Positions 32,827 to 43,728 of a stretch of 64,000 nucleotides of DNA are shown in pieces (the first letter of the stretch is position 1; every line of letters starts with the position of its first letter). The stretch is taken from positions 12,424,601-12,488,600 of the forward strand of contig NC_039517.1 in the NCBI RefSeq assembly GCF_003672135.1, read 5' to 3'. The notes beneath the pieces were generated by a model. The model had not been told where the DNA came from and searched no databases. It was given only the letters and a program-made list of their open reading frames with translations. The translations under genes were made by a program, and so were the position numbers. This DNA is from Ooceraea biroi (lineage: Eukaryota; Arthropoda; Insecta; Hymenoptera; Formicidae).

Positions 32827-32945
32827 TACTGAATAAAGATTCGCAATCCTTGAGGTTAAGGAAATTCTTATCGAGCGTGTTGCTGGGCGTGTGATCAGAC
32901 GGCATTTTTAGGAAGGGTCTTCGATCGGATACAAACGCAATCAAC

Positions 32946-34115
32946 ATGGATAAGCTAACTGTAGACAAGTTTAATGGAAAGGATTTTAACGTTTGGAAAT
33001 TTCAGATGAGAGTTTCTCGATTACAACGGGTTACTGGAAGTAATAGAAGGGAAAATATCGAGACCAAATGACGTGGAAAACGCTAGAATTTGGGATAAAC
33101 GTGACAAAAAGGCCAGATTCATAATTAGTCAATCTTTGGAAGCCTCACAAGTACGTCATGTAATGGCTTTATCGACAGCTAATGAAATGTGGAAGCGGCT
33201 CGAGTCATTATACGAAAAGAAGAATCCAGTGTCAATCCATTTAATGTTGCAACGTTTCTTTGAGTATAAAATGGACTAAAAAATGTCAGTGGCTGAGCAC
33301 GTGGCAAAAATTGAAGAAATGGCTATACAATTAACGGATCTGGGACAAAAACAAGATGAAATTGCCATCATCACGAAAGTACTCACCAGTTTACCAGCTA
33401 AGTATCGACACGTTATTTCTGCTTGGGACTTATTGCCCTTAGAACAGCAAATTATGGTTAATTTATTACCACGATTATTAAAGGAAGAAGAACTCGACAA
33501 AAATGCAAAGTTAAGTGATGACGATGAAGATACAATTATTATATTCATTGCATTATATTCAAAATCTAATAAGAAAGCTCAAAGTTACAATAAGAAGAAG
33601 TTTGCTGAGGGAAAAACTGACAAACAGAAATTTAAGAGCACCTGTCATTATTGCAAGAAGGCGGGTCATATGAAGCGCGATTGTTGTAAATTCAAGGCTG
33701 ACAAGGAGAGTAGTAACGCAAATTCAGCAACAGTCGATTACTCAACATCAGTGTTCATGGCAAATAGTGAATGGCCAACGATCAACAATGAAGATGTTTG
33801 GTTAGCTGACTCTGTTGCTTCAGATCATATGACGTCCAGAAAAGAATGGTTCACGAAACTAGAAGTGCTTAGAGACAAAGAGAGACCAGTGACTCTTGGC
33901 AATAACAAAATTTTGTTTGCAAAAGGAAAAGGCGATATTTTGTTTGAAGCACGTGTTGGAAACAAAATCATAAAACACAAGATGGTTGACGTATTATATG
34001 TACCTGGTATCAGTCGAAATTTATTCAGTCTTGCAACAGCAACTGAAAAAGGTGCAGAGTATAGCGGTAAAGGAGACATTTTTTAAATCTATTCGAATAG
34101 CCAGCTAGCGATACT
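32946..34115 (+). pseudogene. Copia gag-protease region, broken
   Basis: Starts at ATG 32946 (MDKLTVDKFNGKDFNVWKFQ). A frame change near 33015-33020 moves the homology to the frame of 33073-33279, a TAA at 33277-33279 follows, and the rest reads from 33283. A zinc knuckle CHYCKKAGHMKRDC (CX2CX4HX4C) lies near 33640-33680. The protease motif reads WLADSVASDHMTS where copia has DSGA, so the essential glycine is valine. Nucleocapsid binding and polyprotein cleavage are the family roles. The frame ends in a TAA at about 34084-34086 and the remaining sequence is cut by the insertion at 34144. Confidence 0.85.
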
Positions 34116-34823
34116 CGGCAGAACATTTAACCATGGATTGTACGGGTGTATAAAAATGTTTGGTCGCGACTTCACCAGATGATTCTCCAGCTCATGATCG
34201 GAAAAACTAACCTCCATATAAGATGCCGCAAAATTGTCCTTCATCGTCAAATTCAAGGTCAAATTTTTTATTGGCTTATTCGATCCTCCTCATCGTCAGG
34301 ATCAAAAGTGTCAAAGAAACATATAGCCACAAATGCATCCTTGACCTTCAAAATCAAGGTTAAAGTTTTTCCTTACTTCAAATGAATGATTTCATACCAT
34401 ATAATAAACCATTACCGACAATTGAACTGTGACCGTAACCTTGAAGGAATCTGAAAAATAAAATTGTAATAGAGCCTTCCGTTTCTTAGCCGATAGATGT
34501 CAGTGTTGGAAATAATGGATCTTTCCGTTGCCCAACTCTCACCGCGAGGAGGTGAACGGATAGACATATGGTAAATAGAAACAAATTTCAGTTTCTGTAG
34601 CTATACTTTGAGAGTCGTCTGTCTGTCTATCTGTCTGTCCTGGCCAATTTATTCTGTTTGTCTGCTCTTGTTCTTCTGTTTTTATCTTCATTTTTCTGTT
34701 TATCTTTTACTGTCTGTCTTTCTTCATATGTCTTTGTCTGTCTATCTGTGTCATTTTTAGTCGCTCTTTCTTTTTTACCGTGAATACGTCTTATAACTCG
34801 ATGGATGCCAATTTGAAAAGTTG

Positions 34824-35415
34824 AGCGAGACGCAAGAACGCGACACGTGAGACGCGAGAACGCGAGAACGCGAGACGCGAGACGCGAGACGCGAGACGCG
34901 AGACCGCGAGAACGCGAGACGCGAGACGCGAGAACGCGAGACGCGAGACGCGAGAACGCGAGACGCGAGACGCGAGACGCGAGAACGCGAGACGCGAGAC
35001 GCGAGACGCGAGACGCGAGACGCGAGACGCGAGACGCGAGACGCGAGACGCGAGACGCGAGACGCGAGACGCGAGACGCGAGACGCGAGACGCGAGACGC
35101 GAGACGCGAGACGCGAGACGCGAGACGCGAGACGCGAGACGCGAGACGCGAGACGCGAGACGCGAGACGCGAGACGCGAGACGCGAGACGCGAGACGCGA
35201 GACGCGAGACGCGAGACGCGAGACGCGAGACGCGAGACGCGAGACGCGAGACGCGAGACGCGAGACGCGAGACGCGAGACGCGAGACGCGAGACGCGAGA
35301 CGCGAGACGCGAGACGCGAGACGCGAGACGCGAGACGCGAGACGCGAGACGCGAGACGCGAGACGCGAGACGCGAGACGCGAGACGCGAGACGCGTGACG
35401 CGTGACGCGTGACGA
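34824..35415. repeat. GAGACGC heptamer minisatellite, about 80 copies
   Basis: GAGACGC repeats with hardly any variation from about 34960 to 35395; the left part mixes GAGAACGC units. Since seven is not a multiple of three and the unit has no stop in any frame, ORFs of up to 266 codons are open on both strands; they are artefacts. It sits in the loop between the foldback arms. Confidence 0.97.
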
Positions 35416-35515
35416 AATTTCTTTCATTCAATTTTAATTATAATTATAATATATAGGGTATCTCACTTTATCTTATTATAATATATATGGTGTCAACTTT
35501 GGATTTAAATATATA

Positions 35516-35625
35516 GGGTGTCCGATTTTTGTCTTTGTTTCCTACATCAGTCAAAAAGTGTTTAAACAACACTTGTCCTTCATCTTGTTTAAACACTTTT
35601 CGACTGATGTAGGGAACAAAGACAA
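35516..35625. repeat. Inner palindrome in foldback element
   Basis: GTCTTTGTTTCCTACATCAG near 35540 is mirrored near 35622; AAAAGTGTTTAAACA is mirrored around an unpaired centre near 35575. Confidence 0.8.
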
Positions 35626-35886
35626 AAAAATAAAGAGCGACTAAAAATGACTCAGATAGACAGACAAAGACAAATGAAGAGAGACAGACAGTAAAAGATA
35701 AACAGAAAAATGAAGATAAAAACAAAAGGACAAGAGCAGACAAACAGAATAAATTGACCAGGACAGACAGATAGACAGACAGACAGACGACTCTCAAAGG
35801 TATGGCTACAGAAACTGTTGTTATTTACCATGTGCCTATCCGTTCACCTCCTCGCGGTGAGAGTTGGGCAACGGAAAGATCCATTA

Positions 35887-36161
35887 TAGTGTCCCTATAA
35901 TAAGAGTCGGGACACCGCCTAAGTGATTTCTGATCGGTTCCGCCAATTTATATACAGTAGCTGGCAATAAATTAATATTTGGACACCGTAATACTTGAAA
36001 AATAATTAATCTATTTTAATATATAAAAATTGACAAACTCAAAGAAACTGAGCAGTATCCATGCTATTTATAAAGCTACCCGAATAAGCGTTTCTGGTAT
36101 ATGGCCGCCATATTCAGTCAAAAATCATGCCGGTGTCCAGACTCTTATTATAGGGACACTA
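35887..36161. mobile_element. hAT-type MITE, 275 bp
   Basis: Perfect 22-base ends beginning TAGTGTCCCTATAATAAGAG, flanked by the 8-bp direct repeat ATCCATTA (35879-35886 and 36162-36169). The other foldback arm has the empty site near 34523. An 8-bp duplication and a TAGTG-type end fit hAT. Non-coding. Confidence 0.92.
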
Positions 36162-36540
36162 ATCCATTATTTCCAACAATGACATCTACCGGCTAAGAAA
36201 CGGAAGGCTCTATTACAATTTTATTTTTCAGATTCCTTCAAGGTTACGGTCAAAGTTCAATTGTCGGTAATGGTTTATTATATGGTATGAAATCATTTGA
36301 AGTAAGGAAAAACTTTGACCTTGATTTTGAAGGTCAAGGATGCATTTGCGACCATATGTTTCTTTGATACTTTTGATCCTGACGATGAGGAGGATCGAAT
36401 AAGCCAATAAAAAAATTTGACCCTGAATTTGACGATAAAGGACAAGTTTGCGGCATCTTATATGGAGGTTAGTTTTTCCGATCATGAGCTGGAGAATCAT
36501 CTAGCGAAGTGGCGACCAAACATTTTTATACACCTTGTAC

Positions 36541-39290
36541 AACCTGGATATTCGTGTTATAAAGACTGCTGAAGCAAATATCGCACAATCCAAGGCCGTG
36601 CCACTTCAAGTTTGGCATGAAAGATTTGGTCATGCTAATTACAAGTCAATTATGGAACTTGCTAAAGGTACTGCAATCATTGGTTTAAACTGCAGCGATT
36701 TTAAAACGAGTGATCAACATCAAGATAAATTTTGTGAAGCTTGTGTTTTTGGAAAACAACACAAGAAGCCATACCAAGAATCGGAGAATCGAGCAAGTGC
36801 TCCAGCTGACCTAATTTATTTTGATATAGTAGGTCCGATGTCTACAACTAGTCTCGGTGGCTCAACGGTAATGGCTGTATTTATTGATGATAGTGGTTTT
36901 ATATTCGCATATCCAATGAAGGATCGTACGTCTATTATTGACTCAGTACAAGATGTATTGGCAACAGCATCAGCAGCCGGATATAAGGTACAACGATTTC
37001 GAAGTGACAACGCAAAGGAATTTAAGAGTGCATCTTTTAAGAAGATCCTACAAAAGAATTTGATTGTACATGAATTTTCAACACCAAGAAATTCACAGCA
37101 AAATGGTCGAGCAGAACGAGTAAATAGAATGATTGGAGAAATGGCCAGAACAATGTTAGCCAGTGCAAATTTGCCACTAAATATGTGGGCAGAAGCTTCA
37201 CGCACTGCAGCATTTATTCGCAATCGAGTACCATTGACTAGACTTGGAGGTCAAACACCTTATGAAGTGTGGACGGGTCGAAAACCTGATGTGTCAATGA
37301 TGCGCATTTTCGGAAGTAAGGCTTACAAACTGATTGACACAAACCGACCTACGTTTTCCAGGAAATCACTTGTAACAACTTTAGTTGGACCAGGACAATA
37401 GACCTACAGAGTATGGGAACCAGGAACTCGCAAAGTTCACATCAGCCGTTGAAATTGTTGAACCGCAACCAAAAGAAGTTATTGTAGCTGTACCTGAAAA
37501 TGAAAAGGATACGAAATTATCATCTAAAAGGAATCAAGAGGAAAACGTAAAAAGGCTGACCGAAAACGATGAAGAAACACAACAGAATATTAATAATCAA
37601 GAGGAAAACGTGAAAAAGCTATCTGATCATGATGAAGAAACACTACAAAACGCTAATGATAGCATAGCGAAGCGTACTCGTAGTAAAACTTGTCCATTGC
37701 CTTCGCTATGGAAAAATGATAAAACTGAAACTATGATAGCTGACGCCCAATGTTTGTTGGTTGAATCAATACCGACTACTGTTGGAGAGGCTAAAGACGC
37801 TCCAGACTCAGATCAGTGGGAGGCTGCCATTAATGATGAGTTAACATCATTAGCCAAAAACAACACTTGAATTTTAGTTGAATGTCCAACTGATCGAAAA
37901 CCAATTAAAAATAAATGGGTGTTTCGAATTAAGATGAAACCCGATGGATCAGTTGACAAATATAAAGCACGACTTGTGGTCAAGGGATGTTCACAGAAGG
38001 CTGGAGAAGACTACAATGAAGTCTTCTCACCTGGCCAGGTATGGAATCAGTACGGATAGTCCTGGCTATAGCAACTGCAGAAGATTTTGAAATTATACAA
38101 TTTGACGTAAAAACCATTTTTTTATATGGCAATTTAAACGAGACATATATATGGAGCAACCAAGTGGCTTCGAGGATGGTACTGATAGAGTTTGTTTACT
38201 ACTTCGCAGTTTATATGGTCTGAAACAGGCACCTAAACAATGGAATAAAAGAATAAATCACTTTTTACGAAACTTTGGTTTACAACTAACTGCATACGAT
38301 CCATGCATTTATACAACAATCAGTGGTGATTTGATTGTAACCCTGTATGTTGATGATGGACTGGTAGCCGGAAGTTCAATAATCAAAATAAAAGAGTTAA
38401 TAAACGAAATGAAACGTGAATTTGAAATCACCACATCACCGATCAATTGTTACCTCGGTTTGGAAATTATATCGTACAGCAAGAACAATAATTATTCATC
38501 AATCAGCCTATATTAAAAATGTTATCAAGAAATTCAAAATGGATAACTGTAATGAAGTAAGCACACCAGCTGATCCAAATGTTGTACTAACAAGAGTCAT
38601 CAATGAAGATGGTCAATTAAGTAAAAAGGAAAATGTTCCTTACAGACAACTAATTGGATCTCTCATGTATCTGGCTATTGCTACGAGGCCTGATATCTCA
38701 TATATAGTCAATAAATTAAGCCAGTTTTTAGAATACCCTTCCAACATTCATTGGAACGCAGCCAAGAGAGTTTTAAAATATCTAAAAGGTTCTGCAACAC
38801 TTGGTTTAAATTTTAAAACTTCGGCAGACGATAAAAATAAATTAATAACTTACTCTGATGCTGATTATGCGTCGTGTGTGGACACACGACGTTCAACCAG
38901 TGGATTGGTAATAATGTTCAACGATGGACTGTTGTGTGGGCTTCACGCAAACAAGGGATTGTAGCCACATCAACGACTCATACCGAGTACATGGCTGCAC
39001 ATGAAGCTGCAAAGGAAATAGTCTGGGCCAGAGGTCTACTGGACAACTTAAGAGTTGGTCAAACTGAACCGACAAGACTACATCTCGACAACGCAGCAGC
39101 TAAGTGCTTAATTAAAAGCCCTATTTTTCATAAACGTACAAAACATGTAGATATTAAATTTCATTATATTCGAGATTTAGTAGATCAAAAGAAGCTTGAA
39201 ATTATACATGTAGCTAGTTCAGATCAAATAGCTGACATATTGACAAAGCCTTTGGTTAAACAGAAATTTTTGAATAATTGTAGTTTGTAA
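36541..39290 (+). pseudogene. Copia pol: integrase, reverse transcriptase, RNase H
   Basis: Open from the foldback junction to 37401: pre-integrase zinc site (HERFGH ... CEACVFGKQ), integrase core with IYFDIVGPM, FRSDNAKEF and NGRAERVNR for D, D and E. Frame change near 37395; a Glu/Asn-rich linker to a TGA at about 37868-37870; RT from NKWVFRIKMKPDGSVDKYKA; frame change near 38040; SLYGLKQAPKQWN and the catalytic LYVDDGLVAG near 38340-38370; frame changes near 38450 and 38920. RNase H acids lie in YSDADYA, HTEYMA and LDNAAA. It ends at 39288-39290, where a MITE insertion supplies the stop. At least four breaks: not functional. Confidence 0.9.
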
Positions 39291-39441
39291 AACTTCTTCT
39301 TCGAACAACTAAAACTGGCTATCTTTATTCAAAAATTAAGCACACAACGTTTCGACCACCATTCGTGGTCCTTATCAAGTGTATTACAAATTATATGTCA
39401 TTTTCATATATGTCAGTTATGGTCGTTGGAAGAAGAAGTTT
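39290..39441. mobile_element. 152-bp TA-flanked MITE inside copia
   Basis: AAACTTCTTCTTCGAACAAC at the left is mirrored at the right, with TA on both sides (39288-39289, 39442-39443). It contains CACAACGTTTCGACCACCAT, linking it to the ACGTTTCG foldback family. Confidence 0.65.
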
Positions 39442-39639
39442 TATTAATTTTACTCTGGCGGCATAATCTAAATATATTGATTTAATTGTAGTTTGATTAA
39501 TTTAATTTCATTTAAACGTGTTTCATAAGTGAAAGATATTGAAGTAAGTGTATTTGGTATAGTTTTTTATTTTATTATCTGCATTGTAATAAGCGAAAAA
39601 TTGTTTTGGTTATTTAAAACTGTACTTCACGAGTGGGAG

Positions 39640-39887
39640 TGTTGAGGAGTATACGTGCAGTACAATTGCAGCGAGCTGATAGATGGATGTAGTGTGTTTA
39701 GTTTGCGCAAGCGCCTTAAGATATACAAGTTCAGTTGAGTTAAGTTAAAAGTAAGACCACGCGACTGATAAAATAACGTGCAAGTTTTACTGCATCCTTT
39801 TGTTAGATGTATATTATACAAGAAATATAAGTGTTCTATATACAAATATTAAACTTGTTGAATTCACTGTGACTACGGGGCACAACA
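39640..39887 (+). repeat. Copia 3' LTR
   Basis: 248 bases, preceded by the purine tract GAGTGGGAG. About ten differences from the 5' LTR. Confidence 0.95.
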
Positions 39888-39892
39888 GTAAA

Positions 39893-39979
39893 GAAACGAG
39901 ACGGTAATTTACGAATGTGCGTTGATTAATTGGAATCTAAATAAGGTTACTAGTCGAGATAATTATCCGTTACCAATTA
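39893..39979 (+). pseudogene. Ty3/gypsy pol fragment 2 (RT)
   Basis: KKRDGNLRMCVD and SRDNYPLPI, the start of the gypsy RT palm, with stops at two positions. Bounded on the left by the copia duplication GTAAA and on the right by the TTA target of the next insertion. Confidence 0.8.
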
Positions 39980-40379
39980 CACAGGCCCACATAAAAAGAA
40001 AAGTTGTCTGCGCCATGGACTAGACCATGGTATTCCCATGTATTTTCGCCTACTGAAACCGAATATGACCTCAGTTTTGCCCCTACACGTCAGGAATTTT
40101 TTCTACAGCCAAAAGCACGTTGGAAAATCATGAGTTACAAACCTTGAATCAGCAAACTTTATATTTCTATAACCCCGTTATCCTTGAACAGCAAACCCCA
40201 TAACCCATAACCCCGTAACCCCATAACCCACAACTCCATAACTCCATAACCCCATAAACCTGGAAATCTAGCAGACTCGCAATAACCACATGACCCTGGG
40301 AGTTATGCAGAGTTATGGAGTTATACCAAATATATTCTATTTAGGAAAGCTTTTAGACAGCACAACTCATGATCGTCTG

Positions 40380-42172
40380 TGTTTTCGTACCCTCTTATCT
40401 TCAAATGATCTGTGCAGTGGATTCCGTTTACGCTTCCTCCCTTTCACAACACTTTCTCTCTTCAACATCCAACAGAAGTCAGCCATCATATTTATCCCTT
40501 CTACCCTGGTAACGACGTTTCATTTCTTTGATATCTTGATGAAATCGTTCTCCTTGCTTTTCGCTGTAATCCCCAAAATTTTCTGGGAAGTAATCAAGAT
40601 GTGAATAGAGGAAGTGTAGCTTGTAATTCATCAGGAAATCCAATTATTGGTATTTCCTAAGCATATCAGCAACTATTTCTTCATAGTTTTCACTCTTGTA
40701 ATTACCTAAAAAATGTTTAACCACCTCCTTAAAGCTAAGCCACGCAGCCTTTTCTTTGGCATTCATTGTAGCAACGAATGCTTCATCTCTCAACATTGTA
40801 CGGATTTGTGGGCCATCGAAAATTCCCTCTTTCAATTTAGTATCAGTTATTGCTGAAAATTTATTTGCCAAGTATGCATAACACGAACCATCCTTATTTA
40901 AAGCTTTAACAAATTGTTTCATCAAACCAAGTTTAATGTGAAGAGGAGGGAGGAGAATCTTGGATGGCTCTACTAAAGACTTGTTGATGACATTTTTTGA
41001 ACCGGATTCCATGGATTCCCTCGCAGGCCAATGTATTTTGACGTAATGGTTTTTGCGGTCTCTGCTATCCCATAAGCATAAAAAGCATGGAAACTTCGTG
41101 AAACCTGATTGCTGATCCAAAATCATAGAAAGAATTTTGAGATCACCACAAATTTGCTAGTTGTGTTCCGAGTATTTTATTTTATGTAAGTATCTCAATA
41201 TTCTTGTATTCTTCTTTGAGCGTTACTGAATGTGCTATGGGTATTGGCGTATATTTATTAGAATTATGTAACAACACGGCCTTCAGGCTTCGCTTGGAGG
41301 AACCTATAAACAATCTCCATTTTTCAGCTTTGTATACATTCTTTTTCAAATCATTCATCAGTCCTGTAACATCATGACAGTATACCAGATCTTCGTCTTG
41401 AGTAAAGTATTTCCTGAATGATTTATCCCTCGTTCGATAAATTGAAACTTTCGTTTCTTTCGATAACAGATTCTTTTCTTTCAACCTTGAAGCTAATAAT
41501 TCGGCTCCATCTTTAGGCAACCCTAATTCCCTGATCAGATCATTCAATTCTTCTTGATTAAATGTTTGAGGTTCAGTATTTTTCTTATTCGATGAAACAT
41601 ATTCGTTTTCACTTCCGACATTATCGCTTTCACTTGTTCCTCCATTACTCTCGTATTCTTCATCAGATGCTCCATCAATCTCCATTTCATCAAGTGATGA
41701 ACAGAGATCAACTTCCCTATCTTCTACATCAACATTCTCTGTTGATATAATAGGTTTTGTAACACTAGAAACATTTGCATACGTGATTTTATGCAAATTT
41801 AAACTGTTGTATCCTTTTGTTTTTGTCATACAGAAGTAACAATCTTCTTTATTTTCTGGTTGTCCCCAAACCATAGGCTTAGTGATTTTCAATCCTTTGT
41901 TATTCTTATCTTTTTTCCATCCATCATAGTTTTGCAAGCACTGCATACTAATTGAGGTAACCAGTAACGATTCCCATCACGCACTTCAGAGGCAAAACAT
42001 TCTTCATATGCTGATTTTAATTTTTCTGTGAAAATTTTTTACGATTTTTCTTCAATTTACATTCTCCACAAACATAACAGAATGAATTCGGTTCACTATC
42101 GCATCTATGAGGAGCCACCGAGGATCTAAATGTATTTTGAATGAATTCAGGATTTTGATTTTCAAGAGCCAT
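40380..42172 (-). pseudogene. Unclassified arthropod transposon protein (transposase candidate), broken
   Basis: Minus strand from ATG 42172. N-terminal CYVCGECKLKKN; a TAA and frame change near 42035; then an open 254-codon frame (41946-41182) with CYFCMTKTKGYNSL, an acidic stretch, GLPKDGAELLASRLKEKN and IPIAHSVTLKEEYKN. After an indel near 41150 a further open frame (41126-40644) has GFTKFPCFLCLWDSRDRKNHY and LPPLHIKLGLMKQFVKALNK. Degenerate continuation to about 40380 (MMADFCWMLKRESVV). I have seen such proteins repeated across arthropods and cnidarians without a firm name. CxxC pairs suggest zinc binding. Confidence 0.6.
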
Positions 42173-42556
42173 GGATATATTGAAAAACCCGCACGTTAGG
42201 GATCCTGTTCCGATCGCAGGTGAGTCCGCCGTCCTAGGGGTGATAACCTACATACCTGCCTAGGTTTAAATATGAGGGCTTTCCGACTTTGACGAGGACA
42301 AAGTCAACTCGTCGTCGGACACACTACGGCTTCATCCTCATACCCTAACGCCCTCCTGCAAGGCAGCGCGCCTTCGCTGGCTTCGTTACCTCAGAGCATC
42401 AGAAAATGGATCATTCTACACATCCTCGATTAAGGCAGTTGTCACCATCTCCAGCATCCTCTGAGGCAGCAGGATCCAGGAACAATGTAACTATGGGATA
42501 GCCACATATATATAAATTCGATGGTAGATTTCCAGGAGCGGAGTCAAAGATCCATG

Positions 42557-42630
42557 AGCGGAGCCGAATTACTAGCTTCAAGGTTGAAAGAAAAGAATTT
42601 GTTTTCGAAAGGAACGAAAGTTTCAAGATT
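42557..42630 (+). pseudogene. Opposite-strand duplicate of the same transposon protein
   Basis: Plus strand encodes AELLASRLKEKNLFSKGTKVS, almost the same peptide as on the minus strand near 41440-41510. It shows the right part of the element is an inverted fragment of a related copy. Confidence 0.75.
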
Positions 42631-42872
42631 AGTATGAAAAGGTTATGGGATTCTTAGTTTGGCTGTTTGGAGTTGAGTGAGCTACGGAGTTTGATGTTAA
42701 GTTGTGGGATCTACGATTTAATGGATTTTCCAAGGTGTTTTTGGCTATAGAAAAAAACCTGACGTGTAGGGGCAAAACTGAGATCATATTCGGTTTCAGT
42801 AGGCGAAAATACATGGGAATACCATGGTCTAGTCCATGGCGCAGACAACTTTTCTTTTTTTGTGGGCCTGTG

Positions 42873-43135
42873 TTATTGAAGAGCAGATCGAGGATTTACA
42901 GGGTAAGCAATATTTTACTTTGTTAGATCTTAAAGATGGATTCCATCATATTTACATGGCGGAGGATAGTATTAAATATACGGCTTTTATTACTCTGTTC
43001 GGCCAATACGAGTATCAGCGAATGCTGTTTGGATTACAAATTACTCCGACTGGTTTTCAGCGATTCGTGAACGAAATACTAAGTAGCGTTATTAAGGGGA
43101 TGCTGGAGCTGCTAGTGAACTTTTTCGTGAAAGTG
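42873..43135 (+). pseudogene. Ty3/gypsy pol fragment 3 (RT)
   Basis: Continues fragment 2 directly: EEQIEDLQGKQYFTLLDLKD then FGLQITPTGFQRFVNEILSS. The palm motif up to the FG(L)xxxPxxFQR block is present; the catalytic YxDD would follow, but sequence after about 43130 no longer matches. A stop is at 43148-43150. Confidence 0.85.
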
Positions 43136-43150
43136 CTGCCACTTCGATAG

Positions 43151-43728
43151 AACTAAAATATCAGTGGCTGACAGAATTGACATTACTGACATGTCGGGAA
43201 GACGTGAATGCTTCAAAATTCTGAAGCATTTGGAACGTCAACTGGACTGTAGGAAGTCTTTCAACATTTAGGGTGCGTTCCGAGTCGCGCATATGAGCGC
43301 ATTTATCTATAATGATGTATTATATATCACAACAAACTTACTTTTTTACAATATATATCAAATGTGCATATGAACATTCCAATAAAATTTTTTTCATACA
43401 ATCATTACATTTTGTAGCTTCTCGTATATGAAACTTTTATAGGATATTTTTATAAAACAAAAAACCAAATTCACCGAAACATCGCTACTATTTGTATCAA
43501 AATCTAGAGCCAGATTACTTATAATTACTAAAATGATGTGAAATTATTGTGAATGTGTCAGAATACTTTGAATTATTTTTAATAACGCAGAATCTCCGTC
43601 GATTTTGAATAAATGTGATGGGAGTATATAAAAATATAAACTAAATAAATCTGAAAATGACACTAATTAGTATTTATTAAAATTAAATATTATAGTCTGG
43701 AAAATAATACATGTTGCAATAAAGCTTG
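43151..43728. other. No gene recognised
   Basis: AT-rich from 43300. GGGTGCGTTCCGAGTCGCGC at about 43270 looks like a possible transposon end, but its inverted partner was not found. Confidence 0.45.

Larger units (their letters stand above)
34144..36534. mobile_element. Long-TIR foldback element, 2.39 kb, inside copia
   Basis: Direct duplications TTGTAC at 34138-34143 and 36535-36540 bracket it, and removal of the insert rejoins the copia frame (histidine-glycine-leucine-tyrosine to asparagine-leucine-aspartate). Ends GGGTGTATAAAAATGTTTGG are inverted; arms of about 650 bases (34144-34790 and 35620-36534, the latter enlarged by a MITE) are similar throughout, including TCTG/CAGA-rich parts. 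The middle holds a heptamer array and a second palindrome. No transposase. A 6-bp duplication is unusual among the common superfamilies. Confidence 0.85.
32563..39887 (+). mobile_element. Ty1/copia LTR retrotransposon, complete but mutated
   Basis: Two 248-bp LTRs (TGTTGAGG...CACAACA) with about ten differences by eye (near 4 percent), direct GTAAA duplications at 32558-32562 and 39888-39892, a primer-binding site just inside the 5' LTR and a purine-rich tract just before the 3' LTR. Gag, protease, integrase, RT and RNase H appear in copia order. It is inserted in the gypsy pol gene and itself holds two further insertions. Confidence 0.95.
39980..42872 (-). mobile_element. DNA transposon, 2.9 kb, TTA target duplication, inside gypsy RT
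   Basis: Ends CACAGGCCCACA(A/T)AAAAAG, inverted, similar for about 130 bases (CGCCATGGACTAGACCATGG is itself palindromic). TTA precedes (39977-39979) and follows (42873-42875). Excising the element and one TTA restores an unbroken RT reading from fragment 2 into fragment 3. A three-base TTA duplication fits PIF/Harbinger or CACTA-type integration; the superfamily is not settled by its protein. Confidence 0.85.

Noticed and set aside
34627..35431. Long ORFs on both strands (183-266 codons) rich in Arg, Ser, Thr, Asp and Ala
   Set aside because: They are the GAGACGC heptamer read in different frames; a 7-base unit without stops stays open in every frame.
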